In this document: one piece after another, positions 36,982 to 45,788 of the stretch
How the letters are laid out: each line of letters opens with the position of its first letter
How positions within the stretch are numbered: position 1 is the first letter of the stretch
Source: Agitococcus sp.
GTDB lineage: Bacteria; Pseudomonadota; Gammaproteobacteria; Pseudomonadales; Moraxellaceae
Length of the DNA stretch: 64,000 bases
NCBI GenBank assembly: GCA_030646715.1
Contig: JAUSLJ010000001.1
Location: 91,613-155,612, forward strand
Reading direction: 5' to 3'
The notes under the pieces: generated by a model
Database searches by the model: none
What the model was told of the DNA's origin: nothing
Seen by the model: the letters and a program-made list of their open reading frames with translations, nothing else
Position numbers and translations under genes: made by a program

Positions 36982-38250
36982 GTGAGTTCGACGATTGCAG
37001 AAAAAAAATCCAATATATGGTTATATGTTATTCCTTTGTTGTTAGTATCAGTCTTTATTAGAAAAGCACTTTCTGATGCAGTAGTGTCTTTGTCGGCCAT
37101 TTTTTTTATTGTTTATGTTATTAAATATAAACGTGTTGATTTTTTGTCCGTGCCTTGGTTAAGGGCGGCGTTATTGTTTTTTGCCTACGGCGTTATAACC
37201 TCGTTTTTCTCTCCATTCCCGCAAGCAGCATTGACACAGGCTCTTATTTTTATCCGCTGGCCATTATTTGCCGCCATGCTATATTTTATTGCTTTTAATA
37301 ATGAAAAGAATATAGAAGTATTTGAAAAAGCTGCGGTAGTGTTTTTGTTGTTTATTATGTTTGATACGCTGTTACAAATGATTCATGGAACCGATATTTT
37401 TGGCCGCACGCTGCAAGAGGAATATCATCGACCTACAGGACCATTTGTAAAACTTGTCGCAGGTGTTTATAGCCTGAAAGTGTTTTTCTTTGCTTTCGTT
37501 GGTTGTTATTTTATTTTTAAAAATAAATCAAAAGCATTCGAAGTAATATTAACAGCAATTTATGCTTTAGTAGCTGTATTTATTTTATCGACAGGCGAAC
37601 GAGTCGTTTTTCTCCTCATGTTAATGGGGTTGGTTTTATGGCTTGGTGCCTTAGTTTATAAAAATCCCGCAACATTACGCTATATTTTACCCATATTGGC
37701 GATAAGTGTTGGTGGTTTAGCGGTGCTATTATCGTTTAGCTCCGTATCTGTATTAAGTCGAGCAGGTTCATTTGTTGATTTATTAAATAATTTCCCTGAG
37801 TCCACGTATGGCAGAATTTTTCATGCTGCTACCGAAGTTTGGAAAACACAGCCAATTACGGGAGTTGGTATGCGTATGTACTCAGAAACTTGCGAAATTC
37901 TAGCCTTACCCGACGTTTTAAATTGGTGTAATCGTCATCCGCACAATATCTATTTGGAAGTGTTGGCGCAGGCGGGTGTTATTGGCATGATGCTGTTTCT
38001 GTACATGTTATTTTGTTTTTTTAAACCATTATTACAAAAGAAGATATGGCAGCAGGATTACTTACTAGCAATGGTATTATTTACTTCTGTGCTCGTGATA
38101 TTTTGGCCTATTGCCTCGTCGATGAGTATTTTTGCTAATAACTATGCGGGGCCTGTGTGGTTGACGATTGCTTGGGCATTATCACGGGCGCGTTTTTTAC
38201 AGTTGTCAGTAGATTACCCGAAACCTCAGTTAGTGCGTGACTCTCAATAA
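36982..38250 (+). CDS. O-antigen ligase/polymerase-family membrane protein (copy 2)
   Basis: A 422-residue multi-TM protein from a GTG start, with WaaL-type outline: about ten to eleven TM segments, a periplasmic loop with GRIFHAATEVWKTQPITGVG, and the conserved RHPHNIYLEVLAQAGVIG motif whose histidine is needed in characterised ligases. It is visibly richer in A+T than its neighbours (many TTT, ATT and AAA codons), which may mark recent acquisition. With copy 1 at 33216-34481, one may be the ligase and the other a polymerase or oligosaccharyltransferase. Confidence 0.87.
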   Translation: MSSTIAEKKSNIWLYVIPLLLVSVFIRKALSDAVVSLSAIFFIVYVIKYKRVDFLSVPWLRAALLFFAYGVITSFFSPFPQAALTQALIFIRWPLFAAMLYFIAFNNEKNIEVFEKAAVVFLLFIMFDTLLQMIHGTDIFGRTLQEEYHRPTGPFVKLVAGVYSLKVFFFAFVGCYFIFKNKSKAFEVILTAIYALVAVFILSTGERVVFLLMLMGLVLWLGALVYKNPATLRYILPILAISVGGLAVLLSFSSVSVLSRAGSFVDLLNNFPESTYGRIFHAATEVWKTQPITGVGMRMYSETCEILALPDVLNWCNRHPHNIYLEVLAQAGVIGMMLFLYMLFCFFKPLLQKKIWQQDYLLAMVLFTSVLVIFWPIASSMSIFANNYAGPVWLTIAWALSRARFLQLSVDYPKPQLVRDSQ

Positions 38251-38270
38251 TAAACGCGGAGTACAGGATT

Positions 38271-39371
38271 ATGCGTATAGCACTGATATTGCCTCCTCGT
38301 GAGCATTTTCGTACTGCTGATGCTGGAGCAGTGGCTTTGACGGTCAGGGATTTTGTTGCTGCAAGCCGCTATGTTTCCGAGATTACTGTCTTTGGTGGCG
38401 ATGAAGAGCATTTTTCTGAAGTGCGTTATCAACATGTGCCAACGCCTGATGCGTGGTTTTTTGGTCGAAATTTGGCCTATGCGCGCGGCTGTATCAAATT
38501 ATTGCGAGATAGTCCGACACAATTAGTCGAAGTGCATAATCGGGTGCATTTGGCTCTGCGAATCAAGGAAGCGTTGCCGCATTTGCAGGTAACGCTGCAT
38601 CTTCACAATGATCCGCAAGGCATGGATGGCGCGAAAACGGTACTTGAGCGCAATCGCTTATTACAAAAGTTAGATGCGCTGTATTGTGTCAGTGATTATG
38701 TGCGCCGTCGGTTATTGGAAGGCACCAAAGCTGAGTTTAAAACCCCTGTTTATACCTTGCATAATGCCATCGTCGAATCGACGACAGATGTGACTTTAGC
38801 GAGACAACAATGGATTATTTATGCAGGACGTTTTATTCCAGAAAAAGGGGTGCTTGAGTTAGCAGAAGCTTTGGCGGATGTGTTGCCGCAGTTTCCGCAA
38901 TGGCGCGCGGTCTTTTTAGGGGCGTGGGGCTTTGGTCATACCGCAGGTCGTAGCAAGTACGAACAGCAAGTGTATAGCGCATTGGAAGCGGTTAAAGAGC
39001 AAGTTGAGTTTCGTGGTCACGTTGCGCATAGTGAAGTCATTAAAGCTTTTCAGCAAGCGTCTATTGCCGTAGCGACATCAACGGGTATTGATGCCTTTCC
39101 GCGTGCGCCAATTGAAGCGATGAGTGAAGGTTGTGCAGTGCTGGTGTCAACAATGGGTGGTTTGCCAGAAATTGGTGGTGAAGCCGCCATAGTCATGCCC
39201 GTTGTCAATCGCCAAACATTGGCGGCAGAGTTAACGGCACTATTGGCTGACCCTGCACGTACTGCCGAAGTCGCAGCACGGTGTCGATTGCGCGCGAATA
39301 CCGAATTTGTGTTACCCGTTTTGGTACAAAAACAGGATGATATCCGTCAACAATTGCTACAGGGGGCGTGA
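38271..39371 (+). CDS. Glycosyltransferase family 4
   Basis: A 366-residue GT-B protein. The N-domain shows an ADAGAVALTVRDFVAAS acceptor loop, and the C-domain has IIYAGRFIPEKGVLELAEAL followed by the EX7E motif region FPRAPIEAMSEGCAVLVSTMG. It is typical of LPS hexosyl- or heptosyltransferases of GT4. Its stop overlaps the next start (TGATG). Confidence 0.87.
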   Translation: MRIALILPPREHFRTADAGAVALTVRDFVAASRYVSEITVFGGDEEHFSEVRYQHVPTPDAWFFGRNLAYARGCIKLLRDSPTQLVEVHNRVHLALRIKEALPHLQVTLHLHNDPQGMDGAKTVLERNRLLQKLDALYCVSDYVRRRLLEGTKAEFKTPVYTLHNAIVESTTDVTLARQQWIIYAGRFIPEKGVLELAEALADVLPQFPQWRAVFLGAWGFGHTAGRSKYEQQVYSALEAVKEQVEFRGHVAHSEVIKAFQQASIAVATSTGIDAFPRAPIEAMSEGCAVLVSTMGGLPEIGGEAAIVMPVVNRQTLAAELTALLADPARTAEVAARCRLRANTEFVLPVLVQKQDDIRQQLLQGA

Positions 39372-40390
39372 TGCGTATTTGTCAGGTTGTCGCAAGTTGG
39401 GAAAACGGAGGTTTGGAAAAACACGTTATCGAATTGGCCAATGCCTTGTGTCAAGACCATGACGTTGCGGTGATTGCTCATCCGTTAATGCGTGAGCATT
39501 TTGATAGTCGCGTACAGTTTTTCGCCGTCGATTTTTCTCAATCACGCTGGTCGCCAAAATTGCATTTTGAAGTGCGAACAGCAGTGAATGCTTTTGCTCC
39601 CGATATTATTCATGCCCAAGCCAATAAAGCGGCCGTATTAGTAGGGCGTTTGCGCCGTTGGTTACATGGCAAGGCGTTTATTGCGACATTGCATAATCAA
39701 AAAGGTTCAACGGGTATGTTTGAGCGTTTTGATCAGGTTATTGCTGTGAGTCCAGGCATTGCTCATTTGGTCAAAAGAGTGCCAGTAACGGCGATCTATA
39801 ATGGTATTGTTGCACCAGCACCCATTGAAAATGGCCGACAACTATTAGCGGCAGAGTTTGGTTTTGATGCTGCGCAACCGATTCTGATTTCTATCGGTCG
39901 TTTGGTGGATGCCAAGGGTTTTGATATTTTAATTCCAGCGGCGGCAAGTGTAGGTGTGCAAGTGCTAATTGTTGGCGAAGGTGAGCGTCGGCCTTTACTC
40001 GAAGGGCAATTGAAAGAAAGCAAAGCGAAAGTGGTATTGGCGGGTTTTCGCAAAGATGCACAGCGGTTGTTGGCCGCTGCCGATGGTTTTGTGCTGAGTT
40101 CGCGCAATGAAGGTTTTGCGTATGTTTTTGTTGAGGCACTACTGGCTTATCGGCCTGTGGTCGTGACGCGCATCCCAATGGTGCTGGATTTTGTCCCTGA
40201 GCAATTAATTGTACCTGTCGCTGATACTGTTGCTTTGGCTGAGCGTATGCAGTGGGCGGTAACAAATATTGAGGAATGGCAGCATTTGATGCAGCCGACA
40301 TGGCAAAAAGCGCAACAGCATTTGACACTTACCGCGATGGTCGATAATACCTTGGCAGTTTATAAAACTGCGCTAACTAACGCTAATTGA
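39371..40390 (+). CDS. Glycosyltransferase family 4, paralogue of the 32173 gene
   Basis: A 339-residue GT4 enzyme. I chose the ATG at 39371 rather than a GTG at 39368, since AGGGGG lies 4 bases before the ATG. It has WENGGLEKHVIELANAL, LISIGRLVDAKGFDIL, LIVGEGERRPLLEGQL and the EX7E region RNEGFAYVFVEALLAYRPVV. The segments DFSQSRWSP and IIHAQANKA closely match the enzyme at 32173-33219, suggesting duplication within the locus. It ends 5 bp before the convergent GT4 gene at 40396. Confidence 0.88.
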   Translation: MRICQVVASWENGGLEKHVIELANALCQDHDVAVIAHPLMREHFDSRVQFFAVDFSQSRWSPKLHFEVRTAVNAFAPDIIHAQANKAAVLVGRLRRWLHGKAFIATLHNQKGSTGMFERFDQVIAVSPGIAHLVKRVPVTAIYNGIVAPAPIENGRQLLAAEFGFDAAQPILISIGRLVDAKGFDILIPAAASVGVQVLIVGEGERRPLLEGQLKESKAKVVLAGFRKDAQRLLAAADGFVLSSRNEGFAYVFVEALLAYRPVVVTRIPMVLDFVPEQLIVPVADTVALAERMQWAVTNIEEWQHLMQPTWQKAQQHLTLTAMVDNTLAVYKTALTNAN

Positions 40391-40395
40391 GCTAT

Positions 40396-41505
40396 TTATT
40401 CCACCAACGACTCATACACCGCCAACGTGCTTTGGCACATCGTTTCTAGCGTTAATTCGGTCATCGGTGCAGGGAGTTCAGGTTGCTGAATGAGCTGCAC
40501 ACTTTTAGCCACTAATTGCGCCATTTCTTTAAAGGGTACTGCGCCTTGTGGGTAACAAGTGGTCAGTGTTTCACCAACACCACCATGATTCCAGCCAATG
40601 ACAGGCGTACCAATATATAAGGCTTCTAAGGACGTACGACCAAACGCTTCGGGGTCATTCGACAGCGAATAGACAATATTACTTTGGCTGAAAATATCGC
40701 GAATATCATTGCGGTGACCAGTTAAGGTCAGATGCTGTTCTAATCCCCGCGCTTTGATTTCCGCTTTCAGTTCCTCCAAATACGCTTGTTTTTTGGCTTC
40801 TGCGCCACCGACCATCACGCCATGTACAGGTAAATTTTTGGCAATTAATTGCTCGATTAAGTCAATAAATTCACTTTGGCCTTTCCAGCGTGTAATTCGT
40901 CCTGGCAAGGTTAGTACGATTTTACCTTCTAGTTGAGGATAATCTTTCTGCCATTGATTCAGCCATGCGTGGCTCGGTTGATATCCATGTGGAAACTCGG
41001 CGGCACTAACTCCGCGATAAATGACTTGGATTTTATCGCTAGGGCAGTGGCGATAGTTTTTCAGAATATAAGCTTTAACGGTATGCGAAACGGCAATCAC
41101 GCGTTCACCTTTAGTCATCACGGCACTATAAGGACTGACCGAATACAAGCCATGAACCGTAGTGACAAAATGAGGACGATTGTTTGTAGGAAGTTTGCGC
41201 CAAGCTAACCATGCAATCCATGCAGGCACACGCGAGCGGGCGTGGAGAATATCGGGTTTGATTTCTGCCAATAATTTACGAAAGGGCGCAACTTGCCACA
41301 AACTGAATAAGGATTTTTTATGGACGGGCAGGGTGATGTGCTCGCTACCTTCGGCTTCTAATTGTGCAACTAATCGACCACCGCTAGAAATGACAATGGA
41401 GCGATGTCCTGCTGCTACTAAAGCCCGACCAATTTCTAAAGTGCCACGCTCGACACCCCCTGCATTCAGCGCAGGCAAGGTTTGAATCACAGTCAATTTT
41501 TTCAT
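40396..41505 (-). CDS. Glycosyltransferase family 4 (LPS core)
   Basis: A 369-residue GT4 protein with LPALNAGGVERGTLEIGRAL at the N terminus, LTLPGRITRWKGQSEFIDLI in the C-domain and the EX7E region DPEAFGRTSLEALYIGTPV. The form is common in LPS loci next to late acyltransferase genes. It is the last of three minus-strand genes and overlaps the acyltransferase gene by 4 bp, so the two are translationally coupled. Confidence 0.88.
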   Translation of the reverse strand: MKKLTVIQTLPALNAGGVERGTLEIGRALVAAGHRSIVISSGGRLVAQLEAEGSEHITLPVHKKSLFSLWQVAPFRKLLAEIKPDILHARSRVPAWIAWLAWRKLPTNNRPHFVTTVHGLYSVSPYSAVMTKGERVIAVSHTVKAYILKNYRHCPSDKIQVIYRGVSAAEFPHGYQPSHAWLNQWQKDYPQLEGKIVLTLPGRITRWKGQSEFIDLIEQLIAKNLPVHGVMVGGAEAKKQAYLEELKAEIKARGLEQHLTLTGHRNDIRDIFSQSNIVYSLSNDPEAFGRTSLEALYIGTPVIGWNHGGVGETLTTCYPQGAVPFKEMAQLVAKSVQLIQQPELPAPMTELTLETMCQSTLAVYESLVE

Positions 41506-42491
41506 TTGTTGGTAGTCTCTTTAGCTTTGGCGGCAGCTTCGGCAAGTTCTTCTTTTACGTGGCGACGTTTTTTCGGATAAGGCATGGCCTCACCTTCGGG
41601 GCGTGTTTTAAAACGACGATGAAACCACATATATTGCGTTGGTGAGCGACGAATTAATTGCTCTAATTCGTGATTGATGCGTGTGGCATCAACTACCGCG
41701 TCATTCGTAGGATAGTTTTCTAAGGGTGGCGTGATGAGCATTTCATACTGCTCTTGGGTGGCATGACGACGGAAGTGCACCATCATCACCACTGAATTAT
41801 TAATTTTTTGCAGACGACGGGGCGAGGTAATGGTTGCGGCTGGTACGCCAAAAAAGGGCGCAAACACGCCTTGTTTTAAACCAAAATCTTGGTCGGGCGT
41901 GTACCAAACGACATGATTTTCTTTTAAGGCTTTAATCAATAGACGCATATTATCGTGGTCGATTTGATAGTCGTAAATGCGTAAGCGTAAACGAACCATG
42001 ATGTATTCAAGGGCTTTGTTGTTTTGTGGCCGATATACAGTATCGACATGAAAAAATAAAATTGCTAATAAGCCGCATAAATCGACAAAGCTATAATGTG
42101 CGCCTAATAACAACACGCCTTTGCCTTGGGCTTGCGCGGCTTGCAAATGCTCTAAACCTTGAATGGTGACTTTGTTTTTATAATAGCTAACAGGTTTAAA
42201 CCACGCGTTGGCGGTTTCTAATAAAGAGATGCCGCCTTGAACAAAGACATCTTTGGTCATGGCCGCTTGTTCGGCCGCCGATTTTTCAGGAAAGCATAAA
42301 CGGATATTGGTTTCGGTATCACGCCGACGTTGGCCGATGACATGGTAGATCAACAAGCCTAAACCTGTGCCCAAACGCCGTTGTACCGCCCACGGTAATA
42401 GCGATAAGATAAAAATTAACGGCAAGACCACTAACCAAATAAGCCAATAGCGCGGACTGAGTAATTGCCAAGTAAACGGTGTTTTATTCAT
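41502..42491 (-). CDS. Lipid A late acyltransferase-family protein (LpxL/HtrB-like)
   Basis: Membrane-bound acyltransferase of 329 residues. One N-terminal TM segment (about 17-35) is followed by the HX4D catalytic motif, His132 and Asp137 in GAHYSFVD. WYTPDQDFG and VFAPFFGVPAATI are further LpxL/LpxM family segments. It adds a secondary acyl chain to Kdo2-lipid IVA in characterised relatives. Proximity to waaA fits. LpxL versus LpxM specificity is not decidable here. Confidence 0.9.
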   Translation of the reverse strand: MNKTPFTWQLLSPRYWLIWLVVLPLIFILSLLPWAVQRRLGTGLGLLIYHVIGQRRRDTETNIRLCFPEKSAAEQAAMTKDVFVQGGISLLETANAWFKPVSYYKNKVTIQGLEHLQAAQAQGKGVLLLGAHYSFVDLCGLLAILFFHVDTVYRPQNNKALEYIMVRLRLRIYDYQIDHDNMRLLIKALKENHVVWYTPDQDFGLKQGVFAPFFGVPAATITSPRRLQKINNSVVMMVHFRRHATQEQYEMLITPPLENYPTNDAVVDATRINHELEQLIRRSPTQYMWFHRRFKTRPEGEAMPYPKKRRHVKEELAEAAAKAKETTNK

Positions 42492-42506
42492 AAAATAATA
42501 GAGCTA

Positions 42507-43691
42507 TTAAGCAAAAAATCGTTCCCAAACAGGATGTCCCAATGTTGGCTTATGTAAAGGCAAGGCATCGGGTTGTGGATGTTGCGGCAGTTCCTTGTGT
42601 TGTTGCAAGTGCTTTAACACTTGATGCGCCGCGTTGGGAGCTAAAATTAATCGCGTTGGCCAAATTAAGCCGTTATTGCCAATGAATTGAACATGGGCTT
42701 TAGCGGCACTAAGTAAACGCCGTTCTTGTGGATATATACGGTTAATTAACACCGTTTTATAACGTGCGCCTTGCAGACTTTGCCACGGCAATAAGGTTTT
42801 TAGTTCTTCGAGCATCGTTGCGGTTTGGAGCTTTTCATCACGCTCAACACCGTCTTCGGCTTCTTCACCACCGATATACCACATATTTTGCCCATTGACG
42901 GGGTGTGTACTAATGGTCAAGCGCGCTTTACGTTGTGCGCCCAAACAATGGCCATAAAAGCTCGGCAGACGTTCATGTTGTAGGCAGAGCATGTGAACAG
43001 GCTTAACGTTCATCATTGGCGTGATAATGCCGATTTTATGCAGTAGTTCAGCATTGCCTTCGCCCCCTGCAAAAAAAACGTGGCGCGCACGAATACGGGT
43101 TTGTATTTTTCCTTGATGAATAAATACTGCTTTACTGTGTTGTTTGTCGTTAGTTTCGATATGGACATTAGCGGCAGGTACGGCATAAATACAATCAAGA
43201 TAAGGCTTGGCTAACACTTCAACCAAAGATACAGGGTCAATGACAGGATGTTCTAATTGATAAACATCACCTTTAAAAGAAAAGTTTTTAAAGAGTGTGG
43301 GATGATTATTCTTTGCTAATTTATTAACTTTGCCTGTCAGTAAATGTGCAGTTAAAAATAACGCGGTTTGTGCTGTGAGGTCTGGCTCTGCCCAAAGATG
43401 TTGTTCTTGGGCTAATAAACGGACGGTGCTTAAATCTATTTCGCCTGTGCCTTGTAAGCATTGTTGCCACAGCGTTGGCATATCATCCAAATGCTCGTCG
43501 TGATTTAACGCTGACAAGCCATATTTTAGGCCGCCATGAATCATGCCTGCGCTATTTAGGGTTTGATGACCGCCTAGCAAGCCATCATTCAGCAATAAAG
43601 TACTATAACCTTGTTGGCGTAAACGATTCAGTAACCACAGTCCTGAAATACCGCCACCAAAAATCAAGCAATCGACTTGTACTGTATCCAT
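42507..43691 (-). CDS. FAD-dependent oxidoreductase (DAO family)
   Basis: A 394-residue flavoprotein with the dinucleotide-binding GGGISGLWLLNRLRQQ at its N terminus and a C-terminal strand GNNGLIWPTRLILAPNAAH that closes the FAD site. I chose the ATG at 43691 because the FAD motif follows within about 10 residues; 30 upstream codons in the same frame (to 43781) lack family character and run into a palindromic element. Similar proteins sit next to waaA in related genomes. Substrate is unknown. Confidence 0.8.
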   Translation of the reverse strand: MDTVQVDCLIFGGGISGLWLLNRLRQQGYSTLLLNDGLLGGHQTLNSAGMIHGGLKYGLSALNHDEHLDDMPTLWQQCLQGTGEIDLSTVRLLAQEQHLWAEPDLTAQTALFLTAHLLTGKVNKLAKNNHPTLFKNFSFKGDVYQLEHPVIDPVSLVEVLAKPYLDCIYAVPAANVHIETNDKQHSKAVFIHQGKIQTRIRARHVFFAGGEGNAELLHKIGIITPMMNVKPVHMLCLQHERLPSFYGHCLGAQRKARLTISTHPVNGQNMWYIGGEEAEDGVERDEKLQTATMLEELKTLLPWQSLQGARYKTVLINRIYPQERRLLSAAKAHVQFIGNNGLIWPTRLILAPNAAHQVLKHLQQHKELPQHPQPDALPLHKPTLGHPVWERFFA

Positions 43692-43736
43692 AAAAAATTC
43701 GTTGTTGGCTAAATAAACGGTAGAATCATACACTTT

Positions 43737-43835
43737 AGGACTTACGCAGTTATCGCTTATTTGTTCGCATTGCAGCCGCATTTGGCGGCTTTATGTTCAC
43801 AAAACGCGCTAATCGCAGTGCGATGCCTAAGTCCT
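43737..43835. repeat. 99-bp MITE-like element with inverted ends
   Basis: AGGACTTACGCA (43737-43748) and TGCCTAAGTCCT (43824-43835) are inverted ends matching at 11 of 12 positions. The interior contains a GC hairpin, AGCCGC-ATTTG-GCGGCT (about 43773-43789), and a second small dyad, ATCGC-AGT-GCGAT. It lies between the divergent FAD-oxidoreductase and waaA genes and must contain or border their promoters. No target-site duplication is obvious and no transposase is present. Confidence 0.5.
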
Positions 43836-43859
43836 GATTTGCTGACTGAGCGAAACAAT

Positions 43860-45125
43860 ATGGCGCGCTGGCTTTATAACGTATTATTGCATTTTCTGTT
43901 GCCGTTGGTGTATCTACGTTTGTTTTGGCGTGGGCGAACAACACCTGCCTATAAACATAATATCTCTGAACGCTTTGGTGGTCATCAAGGTTTACCCAAA
44001 CACGCTATTCTTATTCATGCTGTCTCTTTAGGGGAGACTTTAGCGTCGCAACCTCTAGTCAATGCTTTGTTAAAACAATATCCAGACTATCCGCTCATTA
44101 TTACCAATACCACAGCAACAGGCGCGGAACGGGCGCGGGCATTATGGGGTGATAAAGTCCATCAATGTTATTTACCTTACGATTATCCGTGGGCGATGCA
44201 ACGTTTTCTCAACCATTGCCAACCACGCTTAGTGATTATTATGGAAACGGAATTATGGCCGAATTTTTTGGCCAAACTGCATCAACAGCATATTCCGTCA
44301 CTGTTAGCGAATGCGCGATTATCGGCAAAGTCAGCGCAAGGTTATGGCAAAATTCGGGCGTTGGTGACACCGATGTTACAAAGTCTGTCAGTGTTGGCAG
44401 CACAAGATAATGCTACGGCGGAACGGTTTTTAGCCTTAGGTACGCCGCCATCAACAGTGACAGTAACGGGCAGTTTAAAGTTTGATTTGTCGATTCCTGA
44501 TAATTTACCTCAGCGTGCGTTGGAGTTTAAAACCGCATGGCAGTTACAAGGTCGCCCTGTTTGGGTGGCAGCAAGTACCCATGATGGTGAAGATATTATC
44601 GTTTTAGAGGCATTTAAACTAATACAACGGTATTTTCCCAATGCCTTGTTGTTGTTAGTACCGCGTCACCCTGAACGCTTTGATAAAGTCGCTGAGTTAA
44701 TTAGCAAACAAGGTTTTTCTATGGCGCGACGTAGCTTACAACAAGACGTTGAGCCTTCGGTGTCGGTATTTTTGGGCGATAGTATCGGTGAGTTATTATT
44801 ATGGTTGGCGTTGGCCGATGTTGCTTTTATTGGCGGTTCTTTGGTGAATGTTGGCGGGCACAATCCTTTAGAACCTGCGGCTTTAGCCGTGCCAATAGTG
44901 ACAGGATTAACGATGTTTAATTTTCAGCAGATTACCGATACCTTGATAGAGGCTGGGGCGTTAAAGCAAGGCAAAGACAGTCAAGAATTAGCAGCAATAG
45001 TCTGTGATTGGTTAAAAAATCCTGAGCAAAAACAAAAAGATGGTCAGGCGGGTTTGCAAGTGGTTTTAGCAAATCGTGGGGCGTTGGCGAAGCATCTAGT
45101 GATTGTGGATAGGTTGTTGAAGTAA
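43860..45125 (+). CDS. waaA: Kdo transferase WaaA (KdtA)
   Basis: Transfers Kdo from CMP-Kdo to lipid IVA, starting the LPS inner core. The 421-residue protein begins MARWLYNVLLHFLLPLVY, a membrane-interacting helix. Catalytic Glu59 lies in HAVSLGET, as Glu60 of E. coli. The C-domain has LVPRHPERF and the CMP-binding GGSLVNVGGHNPLEPAA. I chose the ATG at 43860. Upstream codons to 43761 are open but lie within the inverted-repeat element. Presence of WaaA confirms a Gram-negative LPS producer. Confidence 0.95.
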   Translation: MARWLYNVLLHFLLPLVYLRLFWRGRTTPAYKHNISERFGGHQGLPKHAILIHAVSLGETLASQPLVNALLKQYPDYPLIITNTTATGAERARALWGDKVHQCYLPYDYPWAMQRFLNHCQPRLVIIMETELWPNFLAKLHQQHIPSLLANARLSAKSAQGYGKIRALVTPMLQSLSVLAAQDNATAERFLALGTPPSTVTVTGSLKFDLSIPDNLPQRALEFKTAWQLQGRPVWVAASTHDGEDIIVLEAFKLIQRYFPNALLLLVPRHPERFDKVAELISKQGFSMARRSLQQDVEPSVSVFLGDSIGELLLWLALADVAFIGGSLVNVGGHNPLEPAALAVPIVTGLTMFNFQQITDTLIEAGALKQGKDSQELAAIVCDWLKNPEQKQKDGQAGLQVVLANRGALAKHLVIVDRLLK

Positions 45126-45180
45126 GCGTGATGAGCTTAGCCGAGTTGAAAAGCGATGGGTAAAAAATAGGATATTTAAA

Positions 45181-45510
45181 ATGGGTAATGCGCTTTACAT
45201 TGAGATAAAAGATAAACCTGACGATTTTGATAGTTTTATGAATGGCAAAGATTTAGCAAGAGCGTGGGATGCTTTGAATGTCATTGCTGCGATTATAAAT
45301 GTTCCTACTATAGATAAACTGTGTAATAACGCATGGAAAAATCCAGATAAAGGCTTGCCCATTTTTCAAAAATATCTTGATTATATTAAAGAAAACCCAA
45401 CATCTGTTGAAAACTCGAATTACGTGATTGAAGACTTGGAGGATGTTTTGCGGTTAATAGGCGAGGCTAAAAACTTCAGCTCCAAATGGCGACTTTGGTT
45501 GGATTATTAA
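45181..45510 (+). CDS. Hypothetical 109-residue acidic protein
   Basis: I do not recognise the family with confidence. The protein is soluble, acidic and probably mostly helical. It begins GNALYIEIKDKPDDFDSF and carries a tryptophan pair near the end. AGGA lies 9 bases before the ATG, so translation is plausible. It is A+T-rich compared with waaA and rsmE and lies beside a solitary antitoxin gene, the setting of small accessory or immunity-type genes. No function is proposed. Confidence 0.55.
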   Translation: MGNALYIEIKDKPDDFDSFMNGKDLARAWDALNVIAAIINVPTIDKLCNNAWKNPDKGLPIFQKYLDYIKENPTSVENSNYVIEDLEDVLRLIGEAKNFSSKWRLWLDY

Positions 45511-45586
45511 ACTTGGCTTAAGAAGTACAGATTAAGATATGGAGCGCGATGTTTGGAATGATGACATCAAAGTTGATGAGGTACTT

Positions 45587-45787
45587 ATGCGAACAACAGT
45601 GACGATTGATGATGTGCTTTATCGACAAGCATTAGAGCTAGCAGATGCTAACATGAAAAAATCTGATTTATTTCAAGAAGCCATTAAAACCCTTATTCGC
45701 ATACAAACAGCAAAGCGTGTGGTGGCTTTGGGTGGCACTATGCCTGATATGGCCGATACTCCACTTCATCGGCTAATGCCAGAGTAA
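45587..45787 (+). CDS. vapB: VapB-type (DUF2191-like) antitoxin without a toxin partner
   Basis: A 66-residue protein starting [19 protein letters not shown], the ribbon-helix-helix start of VapB-family antitoxins, with a C-terminal [12 protein letters not shown] tail that in relatives contacts the toxin. I chose the ATG at 45587, with TGAGG 5 bases upstream; a longer reading from 45539 adds 16 unsupported residues. No PIN-domain toxin follows: rsmE starts 1 bp after the stop. It may be a relic or may act on a toxin encoded elsewhere. Confidence 0.75.
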   Translation: MRTTVTIDDVLYRQALELADANMKKSDLFQEAIKTLIRIQTAKRVVALGGTMPDMADTPLHRLMPE

Positions 45788-45788
45788 T

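Noticed and set aside
43692..43859. N-terminal extensions of the FAD oxidoreductase and WaaA
   Set aside because: Both run into the inverted-repeat element; family motifs begin right after the downstream ATGs at 43691 and 43860.
45511..45586. A VapC-like toxin or upstream extension beside the VapB-like gene
   Set aside because: The 76 bases hold no PIN-domain sequence and the 16-codon extension from 45539 lacks family character.
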